Below are positions 12,565 to 21,950 of a stretch of 23,275 nt of DNA, one piece after another. The translations under genes and the position numbers were made by a program. The notes below the pieces were generated by a model. That model searched no databases. It saw only the letters and a program-made list of their open reading frames with translations, and was not told the DNA's origin. The first letter of the stretch is position 1. Each line of letters starts with the position of its first letter. The stretch is from a virus, in the IMG/VR virus record IMGVR_UViG_3300037847_001854, positions 1-23,275 of that record. One strand, given 5' to 3'.

Positions 12565-15500
12565 TTATTGTACAACATTTTCTGCCATTGTGGCATATTG
12601 GTCGTACAAGTTACCTTGTTCGTTTAGTGTTATAGCTTTTTTATTTCTCCATAGAGTTTGAGCTTCAAAGCTATCATTTTGAGGGTTTAACAAGGTGGTA
12701 GTATACCCCCATCTATATAAAAATCCATCTAATGCTGGATTATTCTCTCTCATAATTTTACGAGATTGTGCAATATAACTTGTAACTTCTTTTATTATGT
12801 CAGATTCTTTTAATACTTCTTTTTCTGATACTGTACCTGTTCTGTAAGCATTATACAATTGAGAAACTTCTGACTTAAGTCTTCCTAATTTATTTGCTGT
12901 AAAGTTTATAGCATCTTCTTTTGCACCATCCCAATAAAAAGAAAACCTTTCTCTAGCATCATATAATTCTTGTATTATAGGAGAAGTATTTTTACCTGCA
13001 ACTAAATACTCTTGAATGTATTCATAGGCATCATTACCATATTGATTAATCCAAGAAGCTTCTGCTTCTGCTTTACCGTCATAATCATAAAAAGATATAC
13101 CTTGTTCTGTTTGTTTTTCCCATTCTGAATTATACAAAACATTTTCTAAGTAAGAACTAATCCATATATCTTCTATTTTTTCAGTATCATTTATACTTTC
13201 TAATTGTTTTATGTAATTATGTGCATCAGAATACTTACCACCTTCTTCATATATATCTTTGTATTTAGATGAGTATTCAGCATTTATTATATTCAATGAA
13301 GCTCTTAAATCTGCTGGAGATTGAGCAACACTTGATATATAAGTATTCAAAGTTTCTGCTACTTTTTCTGCTTTTTCATTTCTAGTTGTTTCTAATATTT
13401 CATAAAAATCATCTAATTGAGAAGAATTACCACCTTTATTTTGTCTATCAATTTGTATTAATTCATCAGTTGCTTTTAAATCATTTAATAAAGCTGGCGA
13501 AATTTTGTCACTTGATTCTTTTTCTAACTCAGCATTAAATAATTTTTTTCTTGTTGGGTCTAAATCTAAATAACTTGAAAATTCTGGAAACATTTCTGTT
13601 ACTGCTTGGTCACGGAAATCACGTCTTCTTTCATAAGTAGTAAGTGGCCTTGTTCTTAATCCTACAAATTCAGCTGCAACACCCCTTAATCCTGTTCTAT
13701 AAGGGTCAGCAACTACTGCATCTTGCATCCAAAAAGGTAAACCTCTTTTTAATTGTGCTGCTCCAAAATCACTCAATCCTTCATAAGGCTCTCCAAAATA
13801 ATTTTCATTGCTTATTGCTTCTAACATCATAGAACCAGCAGGTGCACTAAATGCCCTACTTCGCAAAAATTGAAACCAAGGTTGGTCTGTAATTTCATTT
13901 TCTTGGTTTATTTCTCTATACACAGCATCTACATCATCTGGTCCAGCTGCTAATCTATATACTGCTCTAGGTACAGAAATTATTTGCGAACCAGGACCTA
14001 CCCAATCATTACCTATTTTTATTTGCAAGTAATGTGGTTGGGTTGGGTCTAAGTTTACATCTTGTCCTAAAGCTTGGCCCATAGCCCAAGTATAAGCTTG
14101 CAAACTTGTCCATGCTCCTATTGCTCCTTGTCTTGCTAATGCACCTCGTTCTCCACCTCTTGTAACTGCATCACTAAGTAATCCCAACATAGAACGAGTC
14201 ATTCTAGGAGAAAAAAACAAAAATGTTGATTCTAATTTTCTTTGAAAACTAGACAACCCAATAGACTCTGAACTTAATGTACCTGTTCCTTTTTCTATGA
14301 AATCTGCTATTTCTCTTATTTTTATTGCATCTTCTATTTCATCTAAGCCTGATGTTAATGATTCAAAAGTAGAAATTTTTATTTCATCTATAAATGTAGA
14401 CCAACCACCTTCAAATGTTCTTAATAAACTTGTTAGCTTAGTAATTGGTTTCCAATTAGTAAAACCTAGTGGTTCAGTTACTTCACCACCCCATTTTTGA
14501 CTACTAGCTGAAACTGCTTCGTAAGCTTCTACTTGTTTTCTTCCCAAACTCATATTATTTCTATTCATAAGTTCTAAAGTTTTTTGTCTTGCAGGAGAAT
14601 AAGTTTTTGCTAATACTCTGTCTGGATTAAAAAGAGCAACAAAACTATTAACAGTAGCTCTTCCAATACCTTTATATAAATTTTTCCCTTCTGTTATAAG
14701 TTTAGGACTATCTGCTGCAATACCACCTAAAATTTTTGCTGAACCTAAACCAAAAACTATTGGTGCATATATTGCAGTTAAACCTAAATCAATACCAGTA
14801 CCAGCTAAACGAAAAACTTTTGTTATATCACCTGCTGTAGAAATAGGTTTTCCTAAAACACCTGTACCTGTTTTTATTTGATTTTTTATTAACGCAGGCA
14901 TACCTACAACATCTTTACTTGCATTAACAATTAAATCAAAATCATTTGCAAATTTTGCAGCATCTTGTGGAGTGTGAAATAACAAACTGCTCCAAAGTTT
15001 TTCACTTTCTGTTTGTTCTAATGGAACATTTCTATTGCTTGGCTTTGTTTTCTTTAATGTAATTTCTTTGTTTGCAATTCTATAAGCAGGCAAATTATCA
15101 GCTTCTAATTGAAAACCAGATTGTGGCGATTTTATTTTTTCAACTATTGATACATTATATTTATTTCTCATTGCTTTATTTTTAGTAAACAAATCAATTA
15201 AATCGTGTTTTAATACTGTATCTATTATTTGGTTATACCCACCAATTAAAGATAAACTCAAAGCATCTTCTGGGTTAGCATATATAATATTTCTTTGACC
15301 ACTAATAATATCGTCATTAATATTGTCTGGGTCTAAATATTTTCTACTTTTGTTAAATGATTTTAATAAACTGTTATTAGAAAAAGCTGTATTGTTTCTT
15401 TTACTTAGAACATACCTTGCAGAATAAGTACCTTCTTGTATAAGCCAATCTGCTAAAGCTTTTCCTTGTAACACTTTACCACCAGCTACAATTGGAGTGC

Positions 15501-17526
15501 CGTATTCAGCTTGCAATTTTGCTTTTTCATATTGTGCTTTTGCTCTTTGCACAACATAATTTCCTTTTTCTGTTAATATTCCTCTTCTAGCATCAAAAAA
15601 ATCACTATTTTGAACTTTGAATTGTCGCTTTATATCAAAAATTAATTCTTCTACTGGTAATGCTGCTTGAGTGCCTTGTCTGTAAACAGGCTTAACATCT
15701 ACTACTGCACTAATTATATCTGATTCTAAAAAAGAATTTGTTTGAATTGAATTGTCTAAATCTTTAGCATTATATCCTGAGTTTTTATGCTGATTTTTTA
15801 ATTCTCTATATATTCTGTCATTATCTAGTTCATTGTCAAGCGTTACTATAAATCCATCTATTTCTGAATTTCCTGTAGCACTTCTAAAAACACGCTTAGA
15901 ATCACCAGATTTTGTAATGGTATTTTTTGCACTAATACCAGCTGCATTCATAGCGTTTGCTTTATTGCTAGCGTGTTCTAACCGTTTAGTTGCTAAGTCT
16001 GTTTCATCTCCAATTTTTGCTAATATTTGAGGGTCAATAATATTTACTACTGAACGAAAAGGATTTGTTATAAAAGATAACCCTATCTTGTCTATACCAT
16101 CAAAAGTTTTTCTTATTCCTTCTTGTAATTTAGCTGCTTGATATTCTTTTAAAACTCTTTGATTTCTTTTTGATAATTTTTCTCTAAGCCTGTTTTGTCT
16201 TCGTACTTTACTTGCTATTCCATTCCTAGTAATAGCATCATCAAAAAAACTTTCTGTATAGTCTAAAGTTTCTATAAGTTTAAGATTTTCTAAATCATCA
16301 AATTGTTTTTTTGTTAAAGGTCTAGCTAAATCTTTTAATTCTGGCGTTTTAGAAATTTTTTCAGTAATTCTTGCTGCAATATTATCATAATGGTCATAAC
16401 TATCAACAAGAGGAATAACATTATCGTATATACCTGGAATTTTAGAACCAACTCTACCTTCTGCTGCTGCTACAACATATTCTTCTGCATATCCATTTTT
16501 TACTAAATCTGCACCTTTTTCTTCTATACGTTGTCGCAATAAATCAGTAGGATTTGTATTGTAAGTTGCTACATCATCTATATAACTTCTTATATCTGTA
16601 GCAGCTTTTTGAATATTTTGTACAACTTTTTTAGGTTGTGCAACTGCTTTACCTGTTTTAGTAACTGCTTGAACAGGTGCTTTTATAGAAAGCCTAGCTA
16701 AACCTTTTAAAGCTTTAGACCCTGTTTTTATATCTGATGCTATTCCTACACCTGGTAATACATTCAATGGGTCAAATATAAACTCTAATGTTCCTTTTAC
16801 ATATGTAGGTTGGTCTGTTTCTTTATACGCTCTTTTAGTTGCATTCAAATCTTCTACTGGATTATTAAAAGAACTTAAAAGAGTCCATTCTTCACCAGTA
16901 GCTTCTTTAAAATATTGATTTCTTTTTTCTCTAATTTCATCTGAATTAATTCCAAAAACACCATCTGGTATAACACTCGTTGCTAAAGAAGCTCCATATT
17001 CTGCACCTCTTTGTAAAGGAGCTGCACGTCTAGCTGCTTCCGTTCCTGTTGCAAAAAATCCTCTAAGTCCTCTTTGTTTACCAGCTGCTTCACGTTCTTC
17101 TTCTACTATTTTAAGTTGTTTATCAAACTCAGTTTCTCCAGGACTTACAAACCTTGCAGCTATACCTACTGCTGTGTTGATTCCTGGTTCTATAAATTCT
17201 AAAGCACTCAATCCTGCATTTGCTAAGTTTTCTCTAACACCAGATGCAAAACCAGAATAACTTATAGGCTCTGCTGTTTCTTGTGGAGGTTCTACAACTG
17301 GAAATGGTTTCGGTGGAGAATCAGGTTGGTTCAAAGGAACAACAGGTTGTTGAGGGTTTAAAATATTTTGTTCAGCTACCAAAGCTCTTTCTCTTGCTTG
17401 AGCTTCTATAAGTAATCTTTCTTGTTCTTTTAAACGGTTTTCTCTTTCTTTACGAAGTCTTTTTATTCTCTCATAATTATCTTCTCTTGGAGCAGAAAAA
17501 GGATTTCTATTAAAAGGTGTTACCAT
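12565..17526 (-). CDS. Giant 1653-residue virion protein, polyvalent-protein-like
   Basis: The gene fills over a fifth of the window between the 763-residue protein and the scaffold. Residues 16-55 are a charged helix or coiled coil (RIKRLRKERENRLKEQERLL), and 55-85 are Pro-rich. Residues 90-190 are Ala/Gly-rich amphipathic helices. Residues 890-985 hold another apolar region (GIDLGLTAIYAPIVFGLGSA). Residues about 1100-1300 carry TFLFFSPRMTRSMLGLLSDA, then QIKIGNDWVGPGSQIISVPR, PWFQFLRSRAFSAPAGSMML, ENYFGEP and VGLRTRPLTTYERRRD. This order resembles a domain I recall from very large phage proteins injected with DNA (polyvalent proteins). Residues 1300-1653 are helical and acidic. No catalytic motif was recognised. 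It is probably an internal or ejected virion protein; the A/T content looks higher than in the tail genes. Confidence 0.75.
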   Translation of the reverse strand: MVTPFNRNPFSAPREDNYERIKRLRKERENRLKEQERLLIEAQARERALVAEQNILNPQQPVVPLNQPDSPPKPFPVVEPPQETAEPISYSGFASGVRENLANAGLSALEFIEPGINTAVGIAARFVSPGETEFDKQLKIVEEEREAAGKQRGLRGFFATGTEAARRAAPLQRGAEYGASLATSVIPDGVFGINSDEIREKRNQYFKEATGEEWTLLSSFNNPVEDLNATKRAYKETDQPTYVKGTLEFIFDPLNVLPGVGIASDIKTGSKALKGLARLSIKAPVQAVTKTGKAVAQPKKVVQNIQKAATDIRSYIDDVATYNTNPTDLLRQRIEEKGADLVKNGYAEEYVVAAAEGRVGSKIPGIYDNVIPLVDSYDHYDNIAARITEKISKTPELKDLARPLTKKQFDDLENLKLIETLDYTESFFDDAITRNGIASKVRRQNRLREKLSKRNQRVLKEYQAAKLQEGIRKTFDGIDKIGLSFITNPFRSVVNIIDPQILAKIGDETDLATKRLEHASNKANAMNAAGISAKNTITKSGDSKRVFRSATGNSEIDGFIVTLDNELDNDRIYRELKNQHKNSGYNAKDLDNSIQTNSFLESDIISAVVDVKPVYRQGTQAALPVEELIFDIKRQFKVQNSDFFDARRGILTEKGNYVVQRAKAQYEKAKLQAEYGTPIVAGGKVLQGKALADWLIQEGTYSARYVLSKRNNTAFSNNSLLKSFNKSRKYLDPDNINDDIISGQRNIIYANPEDALSLSLIGGYNQIIDTVLKHDLIDLFTKNKAMRNKYNVSIVEKIKSPQSGFQLEADNLPAYRIANKEITLKKTKPSNRNVPLEQTESEKLWSSLLFHTPQDAAKFANDFDLIVNASKDVVGMPALIKNQIKTGTGVLGKPISTAGDITKVFRLAGTGIDLGLTAIYAPIVFGLGSAKILGGIAADSPKLITEGKNLYKGIGRATVNSFVALFNPDRVLAKTYSPARQKTLELMNRNNMSLGRKQVEAYEAVSASSQKWGGEVTEPLGFTNWKPITKLTSLLRTFEGGWSTFIDEIKISTFESLTSGLDEIEDAIKIREIADFIEKGTGTLSSESIGLSSFQRKLESTFLFFSPRMTRSMLGLLSDAVTRGGERGALARQGAIGAWTSLQAYTWAMGQALGQDVNLDPTQPHYLQIKIGNDWVGPGSQIISVPRAVYRLAAGPDDVDAVYREINQENEITDQPWFQFLRSRAFSAPAGSMMLEAISNENYFGEPYEGLSDFGAAQLKRGLPFWMQDAVVADPYRTGLRGVAAEFVGLRTRPLTTYERRRDFRDQAVTEMFPEFSSYLDLDPTRKKLFNAELEKESSDKISPALLNDLKATDELIQIDRQNKGGNSSQLDDFYEILETTRNEKAEKVAETLNTYISSVAQSPADLRASLNIINAEYSSKYKDIYEEGGKYSDAHNYIKQLESINDTEKIEDIWISSYLENVLYNSEWEKQTEQGISFYDYDGKAEAEASWINQYGNDAYEYIQEYLVAGKNTSPIIQELYDARERFSFYWDGAKEDAINFTANKLGRLKSEVSQLYNAYRTGTVSEKEVLKESDIIKEVTSYIAQSRKIMRENNPALDGFLYRWGYTTTLLNPQNDSFEAQTLWRNKKAITLNEQGNLYDQYATMAENVVQ

Positions 17527-19818
17527 TTAGTAAGTTCCTATCGTACTTGTAAATGGAGCTAAACCTCCAGGATTAGTATTCACTCCTTGTGGCGTTACTC
17601 CTAAAATTGCTTGTTCTATATCTTGTCCAGTTGATGCAAGATTTGCTTGAGTTGCACCTTGTTGGAATGGAGTTTGTTGTTGATATTGTCCAAGAGTAGG
17701 AGTTGACATAGGTGCAGTCGCTTGAGTAGCTGTTCCACCTGTAAAGTTTGTTCCTAAAAATGGATTTAATGCACTTCTTAGATTAGCAGTACCACCCAAT
17801 ACACTAGATAAAGCACCCAATGATTGTGGAGATGCTCTAAATAATTCAGGAACTATTCCTAATCTTTGTTCTGCTAATCTTTCTTCAGCAGACAATCCAC
17901 CTCTTGCCAATGCTGTTTGTAAATCAATTTGTTCTTGAGCAGTTAGATTAAAAGGATTGACAGCTGCTCTTTGTTCTGCCAACCTTTGTTCTGGTGTAAG
18001 CCCACCTCTAGCCAAAGCAGTTTGCAAGTCAAACTGTTCTTGTGCTGATAAACCACCTCTAGCTAATTGTGTTTCTAATGCAAATTGTTGAGGAGCAGTA
18101 AGACCACCTCTGGCTAAACTTTCTTGCAATCCTATTTGTTGAGCTGCTGTAAATCCAAAAGGATTAGCAGTTGCTCTAGCCAAAGCTATTTGTTCATCTG
18201 GAGTCAAACCCCCTCTAGCTAAACTAGTTTGTAAAGCTATTTGTTGTTGAGCATCTAAATCAAAAGGATTTCCTGAAGCTCTTGCTAAAGCTAATTGGTC
18301 AGTAATACTTAAACCATCTCTTTGTGCTTGAAAAATATCTTGTGGATTTATTCCTGCTGCTAACGCACCAAAAACTCCACCTGTTCCTGCAAGTTGACTT
18401 CGTCTTCTAGCATCTTGTTCTTCAGGAGTTAAGCCTTCTAACCCAAAAAATGGTGATGTTCCTGCTTGTGTTTCAGCTACAGCTGCCCTAGCTATTCTGT
18501 CTTGGGTTGCTTGTGCTGCTCTAGCAACTCTATCTTGTTCAGCTGCTTTTATACCTATGTTAAATTGATTATTAGATTCAACAATTCTTGCATCAGTTTC
18601 TAATTTTGTAATTTCTCTTTCTATATCTAGTCTAGCTTCTTGTAATTCTATTTGTTTTTCTATTTCACTAAGAACTTGATTGTCACGAATTTCCTGTTGT
18701 TTTAATTCAAATTCTTTGTTTAATTCATCTTCTTTTATTGCATTATAATTGTTTATTAACTCTTCACCTATAGCAGTAAGAGAAGGTATACCATCAACGG
18801 TTGTTGTAAACAAAATATCTTGATTTTGTGATAAAAATTCTTGAAATTCTGGGTCACCAATATTTCCAATAAGCTCAGTTACTGAAGCAGCAGGAGTAGG
18901 TGCACCTGGTGCTTGATTTGTTGCTTGACTTGCTTTTAATCGTTCATTTTCTGCTAACAAAGCTTGATATTCAGGAGTTTGAGTTATATCAACTATTTCA
19001 TTTCCAGGGCCAGGTGGTGGTCCAAAGTCACCACCTTCTGTCGTAATATTATTTGCATCTTCTACAACACCACCTGCTGTATCTGTTTCTCCAATTTCAG
19101 GAGTAACATTATCAGCTGCAAACGGAGTATTAATATTTCCTCTAGCAAAAGGATTACCTTTTTCTAATTCAGCAGATATTCTAAATCCTAAATCTTCATC
19201 AATTCCTGGTTCTATTAAACGTGATAATCTATCAGGTGAATTTTTAAAAACATTAATTTTACTTGCAAAACTATTTAGTAAAGCAACTTGGTTTGCAACT
19301 TGTTGATTAGTTAATTTATCTTCTTCTTCTCTATTTTCTAAAGAATCATTTAAAAAAGCTATTGCTGTTGGAACTGCTGCTCTACCAAAAACTTGTGTGC
19401 TTGGAACACTTCTAATAGTGTTTATTATATTATCAACATTTTCTACATTTTCATCAGTTAAATTACTAACATTATAATTTCCTGTATTTTTTAATAATAA
19501 ATTTATAGATTCAACTAATTCTTTAGTAATAGGAACATCTGAATCTTCAATATCTAAAATAGTTTGAGTTGGAGTAAATTCAATAGGGTCTCCTGGAGTT
19601 ACAACTTGATTTGAAAATGGAGAAATTCCCTCTCCAAATCCTTCATCTACATTTAACTGTGGTCCAAATTCACCTAAGTATTGTGTTCCTGTAATAGTAC
19701 TACCTGGAAAACGAGATAAAGCACTTGTTCTAGCTTGTGCTATAGTATTACCTTCGCTAATTACAGATTCTGTAACTCCATCTGGAGTAGTTATTTGAAA
19801 ATTATATCTTAATGCCAT
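17527..19818 (-). CDS. 763-residue virion protein with helical repeats
   Basis: Residues 1-50 form a small N-terminal domain (MALRYNFQITTPDGVTESVI). Residues 60-270 are acidic and Asn-rich. Residues 285-297 (ALLAENERLKASQ) and about 360-450 (ELKQQEIRDNQVLSEIEKQI ... QDRVARAAQATQDRIARAA) are coiled-coil-like. Residues 503-655 hold nine repeats of 17 or 18 residues. Residues 670-763 are Gly/Thr/Gln-rich and look unstructured. No membrane segment or enzyme motif is seen. A long helical protein encoded between portal and scaffold fits an internal core or ejection protein. A head-tail channel component is an alternative. Its stop directly abuts the giant gene's ATG, so the two are co-translated. 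Confidence 0.75.
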   Translation of the reverse strand: MALRYNFQITTPDGVTESVISEGNTIAQARTSALSRFPGSTITGTQYLGEFGPQLNVDEGFGEGISPFSNQVVTPGDPIEFTPTQTILDIEDSDVPITKELVESINLLLKNTGNYNVSNLTDENVENVDNIINTIRSVPSTQVFGRAAVPTAIAFLNDSLENREEEDKLTNQQVANQVALLNSFASKINVFKNSPDRLSRLIEPGIDEDLGFRISAELEKGNPFARGNINTPFAADNVTPEIGETDTAGGVVEDANNITTEGGDFGPPPGPGNEIVDITQTPEYQALLAENERLKASQATNQAPGAPTPAASVTELIGNIGDPEFQEFLSQNQDILFTTTVDGIPSLTAIGEELINNYNAIKEDELNKEFELKQQEIRDNQVLSEIEKQIELQEARLDIEREITKLETDARIVESNNQFNIGIKAAEQDRVARAAQATQDRIARAAVAETQAGTSPFFGLEGLTPEEQDARRRSQLAGTGGVFGALAAGINPQDIFQAQRDGLSITDQLALARASGNPFDLDAQQQIALQTSLARGGLTPDEQIALARATANPFGFTAAQQIGLQESLARGGLTAPQQFALETQLARGGLSAQEQFDLQTALARGGLTPEQRLAEQRAAVNPFNLTAQEQIDLQTALARGGLSAEERLAEQRLGIVPELFRASPQSLGALSSVLGGTANLRSALNPFLGTNFTGGTATQATAPMSTPTLGQYQQQTPFQQGATQANLASTGQDIEQAILGVTPQGVNTNPGGLAPFTSTIGTY
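17854..18315 (-). repeat. Nine 17/18-residue helical repeats
   Basis: Within the 763-residue protein the unit is GLTAQEQxxLQTALARG. The phase-marking Leu or Phe falls at residues 503, 521, 538, 556, 573, 590, 607, 625 and 642, spaced 17 or 18. The 18-residue units end in NPF and the 17-residue units end in ARG. The DNA copies differ, so this is a protein-level repeat. Each unit has a Gly turn plus an amphipathic helix of about 12 residues. Confidence 0.85.
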
Positions 19819-20006
19819 TAGCTTCTCCCAAATGGTGTGTTCAATCCATAATTATAGATTGATTTCTTGCTACGTTTTTTTGGTTGTTGTACATCAGGAA
19901 TACTATCTATGTTTTCAAAACTATTAGATACTTGTTTTAAATATCTTTTAGTAGTGTCATCAAATTTCATAAATGCTAGTTCTAATGGGTGTGTGTTTTT
20001 TGCCAT
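19818..20006 (-). CDS. 62-residue protein between portal and core genes
   Basis: The product begins MAKNTHPLELAFMKFDDTTK and continues RYLKQVSNSFENIDSIPDVQ. It ends in a basic tail (QPKKRSKKSIYNYGLNTPFG). It is soluble, mostly helical in the first half, with a basic C-terminal third. TAATG overlaps join it to the portal and to the 763-residue gene, so translation is probably coupled. No family recognised. A minor head protein or assembly factor for the portal region is an inference from place only. Confidence 0.65.
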   Translation of the reverse strand: MAKNTHPLELAFMKFDDTTKRYLKQVSNSFENIDSIPDVQQPKKRSKKSIYNYGLNTPFGRS

Positions 20007-21943
20007 TATCCTCTTGCTCCTGGTGATATGTCTGCTCCTGGTACTCTAACATTACCACTTCTTGGTCCTGCTACAGCACGAGCTGTTTGATTCATTTCAT
20101 CTATAGAACCTGGTATTACAGGTCTAGTAGTTTGTGGTACTCCTGTACCTGGGTTGTTAGGTCTTGTACCTGCTTGATTACCTTGTTGGAAATTTCCTGC
20201 ATTAGGCAATTGCATAGCTCCTTGTGTATTTAAAATATTCATTGCAGTTTGTTCAGGAGTTGGTCCTGTTTGTGGTGACTGTTGTCCTGCTGCTTCTATT
20301 ATATTTTGTATCGTAGGTATTCTTGATGCTGCTGCTTGTTGTAGCTGCTCTTGAATGCCTGGCGAGTTAATAAATTGTTCTTCTAATATCTTAGCACGAA
20401 CTTCTAATGGATTGCTAACTCCACCTTTTCTGAGAGCAGTATCCAAATCAACGTATCCTGAACGCCATAAGTTTGCCCACAAGTTAAGTCTTCTTTCCTG
20501 TTCTTCTGGCGAAACAGAGTTAATACGAACAATGTTGACGTAATGCCCTTTGATGTCAGTAGGCTTGATAGCAGCATCTAAAACTCCAGCTTCTGTTTTA
20601 CCAAATACTGTTAGTTTATCATTAATAACGTGTTCTACTATTCTTAGTATTAATTCACCTTTATCTTGTAAACCACGTTCCATTGCTTCTTTTACTGCAC
20701 CAAAGTTAAGTGATGCAATACCAGCTAGCACAGCAGTATGATAACCAGATGCTGCACCTGTTGGTCTTTGTCCTCTAGCAACAGCAGGAACAGTATTAGC
20801 TTCAATTGCTTCATCTAAGAATTGTTTTGCAATACCAATTTCTGAAGGTGGCCTTGGTGTTTGTGATGCACCAACATTTACCTGTGGTGGTTTAATATTC
20901 TTTGCACCTGGAGTATCATCCCATGCTGCTTGCACTTCTTCTGTAATTCCTGGTGGTCCTGTAAATTCTAGTGTAGGCCAAGCTGATTTACCTACAATGT
21001 CAATATAGTGTGATGCTAGTTGACTTTGTGCTCTTAGCATATCTATAGAACCATTTAGTAATCCCATGTATAAAGTTTCTGGTTCTGAGTTACCTGTATC
21101 TAATCCCATCTGTGGCCAGTACATAATCCAAGGTAGTTTACCATAACCATGTCGTCTAGGTTCTAATACCCATTTATCATCTGCTAAGTATCCTACTTGT
21201 GTAGCTGTCCATACTTCTTGGAAAGTAACGTAACCTTTTTTGTATACGTTCCATTCTGGGAAGTGAGCTTGTACCCATTCTGCATCTACTTGATATTCAT
21301 ATATAACCCATCTAGGTTGTGTACCATTATTTAAATCCCATATAAGGTTTTGAGGATTTACAGCTACTGATTTTATAGGCCATGATACAGACCGTTTTTC
21401 CAATACTTCTTTAACTTGTTCTCTGTATTCTGCACTTGCTTCTTCTTCATGTGGTGGTGCTTCTGGAAAGTCACTCCATTCATTTGCAGTAAACTCTATT
21501 TTTTCCCAAGCAATACCATAAAGACCAGCGTGTTTAGTAATCTCTCTGTATACAGGTGTTCTTTGTTCTACCATATGATGTGCACCTGTCAAAAACTTTT
21601 CGATTAGTTCTGCTCTTGCTTGTCCTCTTGCACCTGGAGGTGGAACAGATATATCTAAAAACTGTGGACTAACGTGTGCAACTAGAGTGTTTATTACTGA
21701 CTGTGCAGTACCTAGTCTAATCAATGTTCCGTTTTCTGGAACGCTAAAATCAAAGTTGTTTAGATAAAAGTCATCTAGTTCTTCTGCTTTACTACGAAAC
21801 TCTCTAAATAATTCGTGACCAGTTTGTGCTTTTTCTTTTACCCATTGTAATGTTATATCTGGCTCATCTGTAGGATTTGCTGCTTCTACTAAAATTGCTT
21901 CTGTGCTACCTTCAGCTGAGTTTGTTCCGTAATCTAAAACCAT
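20006..21943 (-). CDS. Portal protein
   Basis: The 645-residue product follows the terminase gene by 7 bases and has the composition and order of a phage portal. The N-terminal helix region is GHELFREFRSKAEELDDFYL (43-62). The first core segment is RLGTAQSVINTLVAHVSPQF (76-95). Wing-type strands follow (VSWPIKSVAVNPQNLIWDLN), with DKWVLEPRRHGYGKLPWIMY. The helical stem/clip region contains YMGLLNGSIDMLRAQSQLAS and GYHTAVLAGIASLNFGAVKE. The last 110 residues are Gln/Pro/Gly-rich and probably flexible or internal to the head. The dodecameric ring forms the DNA gate and binds the terminase. Length is on the large side, comparable to podovirus portals. Confidence 0.88.
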   Translation of the reverse strand: MVLDYGTNSAEGSTEAILVEAANPTDEPDITLQWVKEKAQTGHELFREFRSKAEELDDFYLNNFDFSVPENGTLIRLGTAQSVINTLVAHVSPQFLDISVPPPGARGQARAELIEKFLTGAHHMVEQRTPVYREITKHAGLYGIAWEKIEFTANEWSDFPEAPPHEEEASAEYREQVKEVLEKRSVSWPIKSVAVNPQNLIWDLNNGTQPRWVIYEYQVDAEWVQAHFPEWNVYKKGYVTFQEVWTATQVGYLADDKWVLEPRRHGYGKLPWIMYWPQMGLDTGNSEPETLYMGLLNGSIDMLRAQSQLASHYIDIVGKSAWPTLEFTGPPGITEEVQAAWDDTPGAKNIKPPQVNVGASQTPRPPSEIGIAKQFLDEAIEANTVPAVARGQRPTGAASGYHTAVLAGIASLNFGAVKEAMERGLQDKGELILRIVEHVINDKLTVFGKTEAGVLDAAIKPTDIKGHYVNIVRINSVSPEEQERRLNLWANLWRSGYVDLDTALRKGGVSNPLEVRAKILEEQFINSPGIQEQLQQAAASRIPTIQNIIEAAGQQSPQTGPTPEQTAMNILNTQGAMQLPNAGNFQQGNQAGTRPNNPGTGVPQTTRPVIPGSIDEMNQTARAVAGPRSGNVRVPGADISPGARG

Positions 21944-21950
21944 TCTTTAC

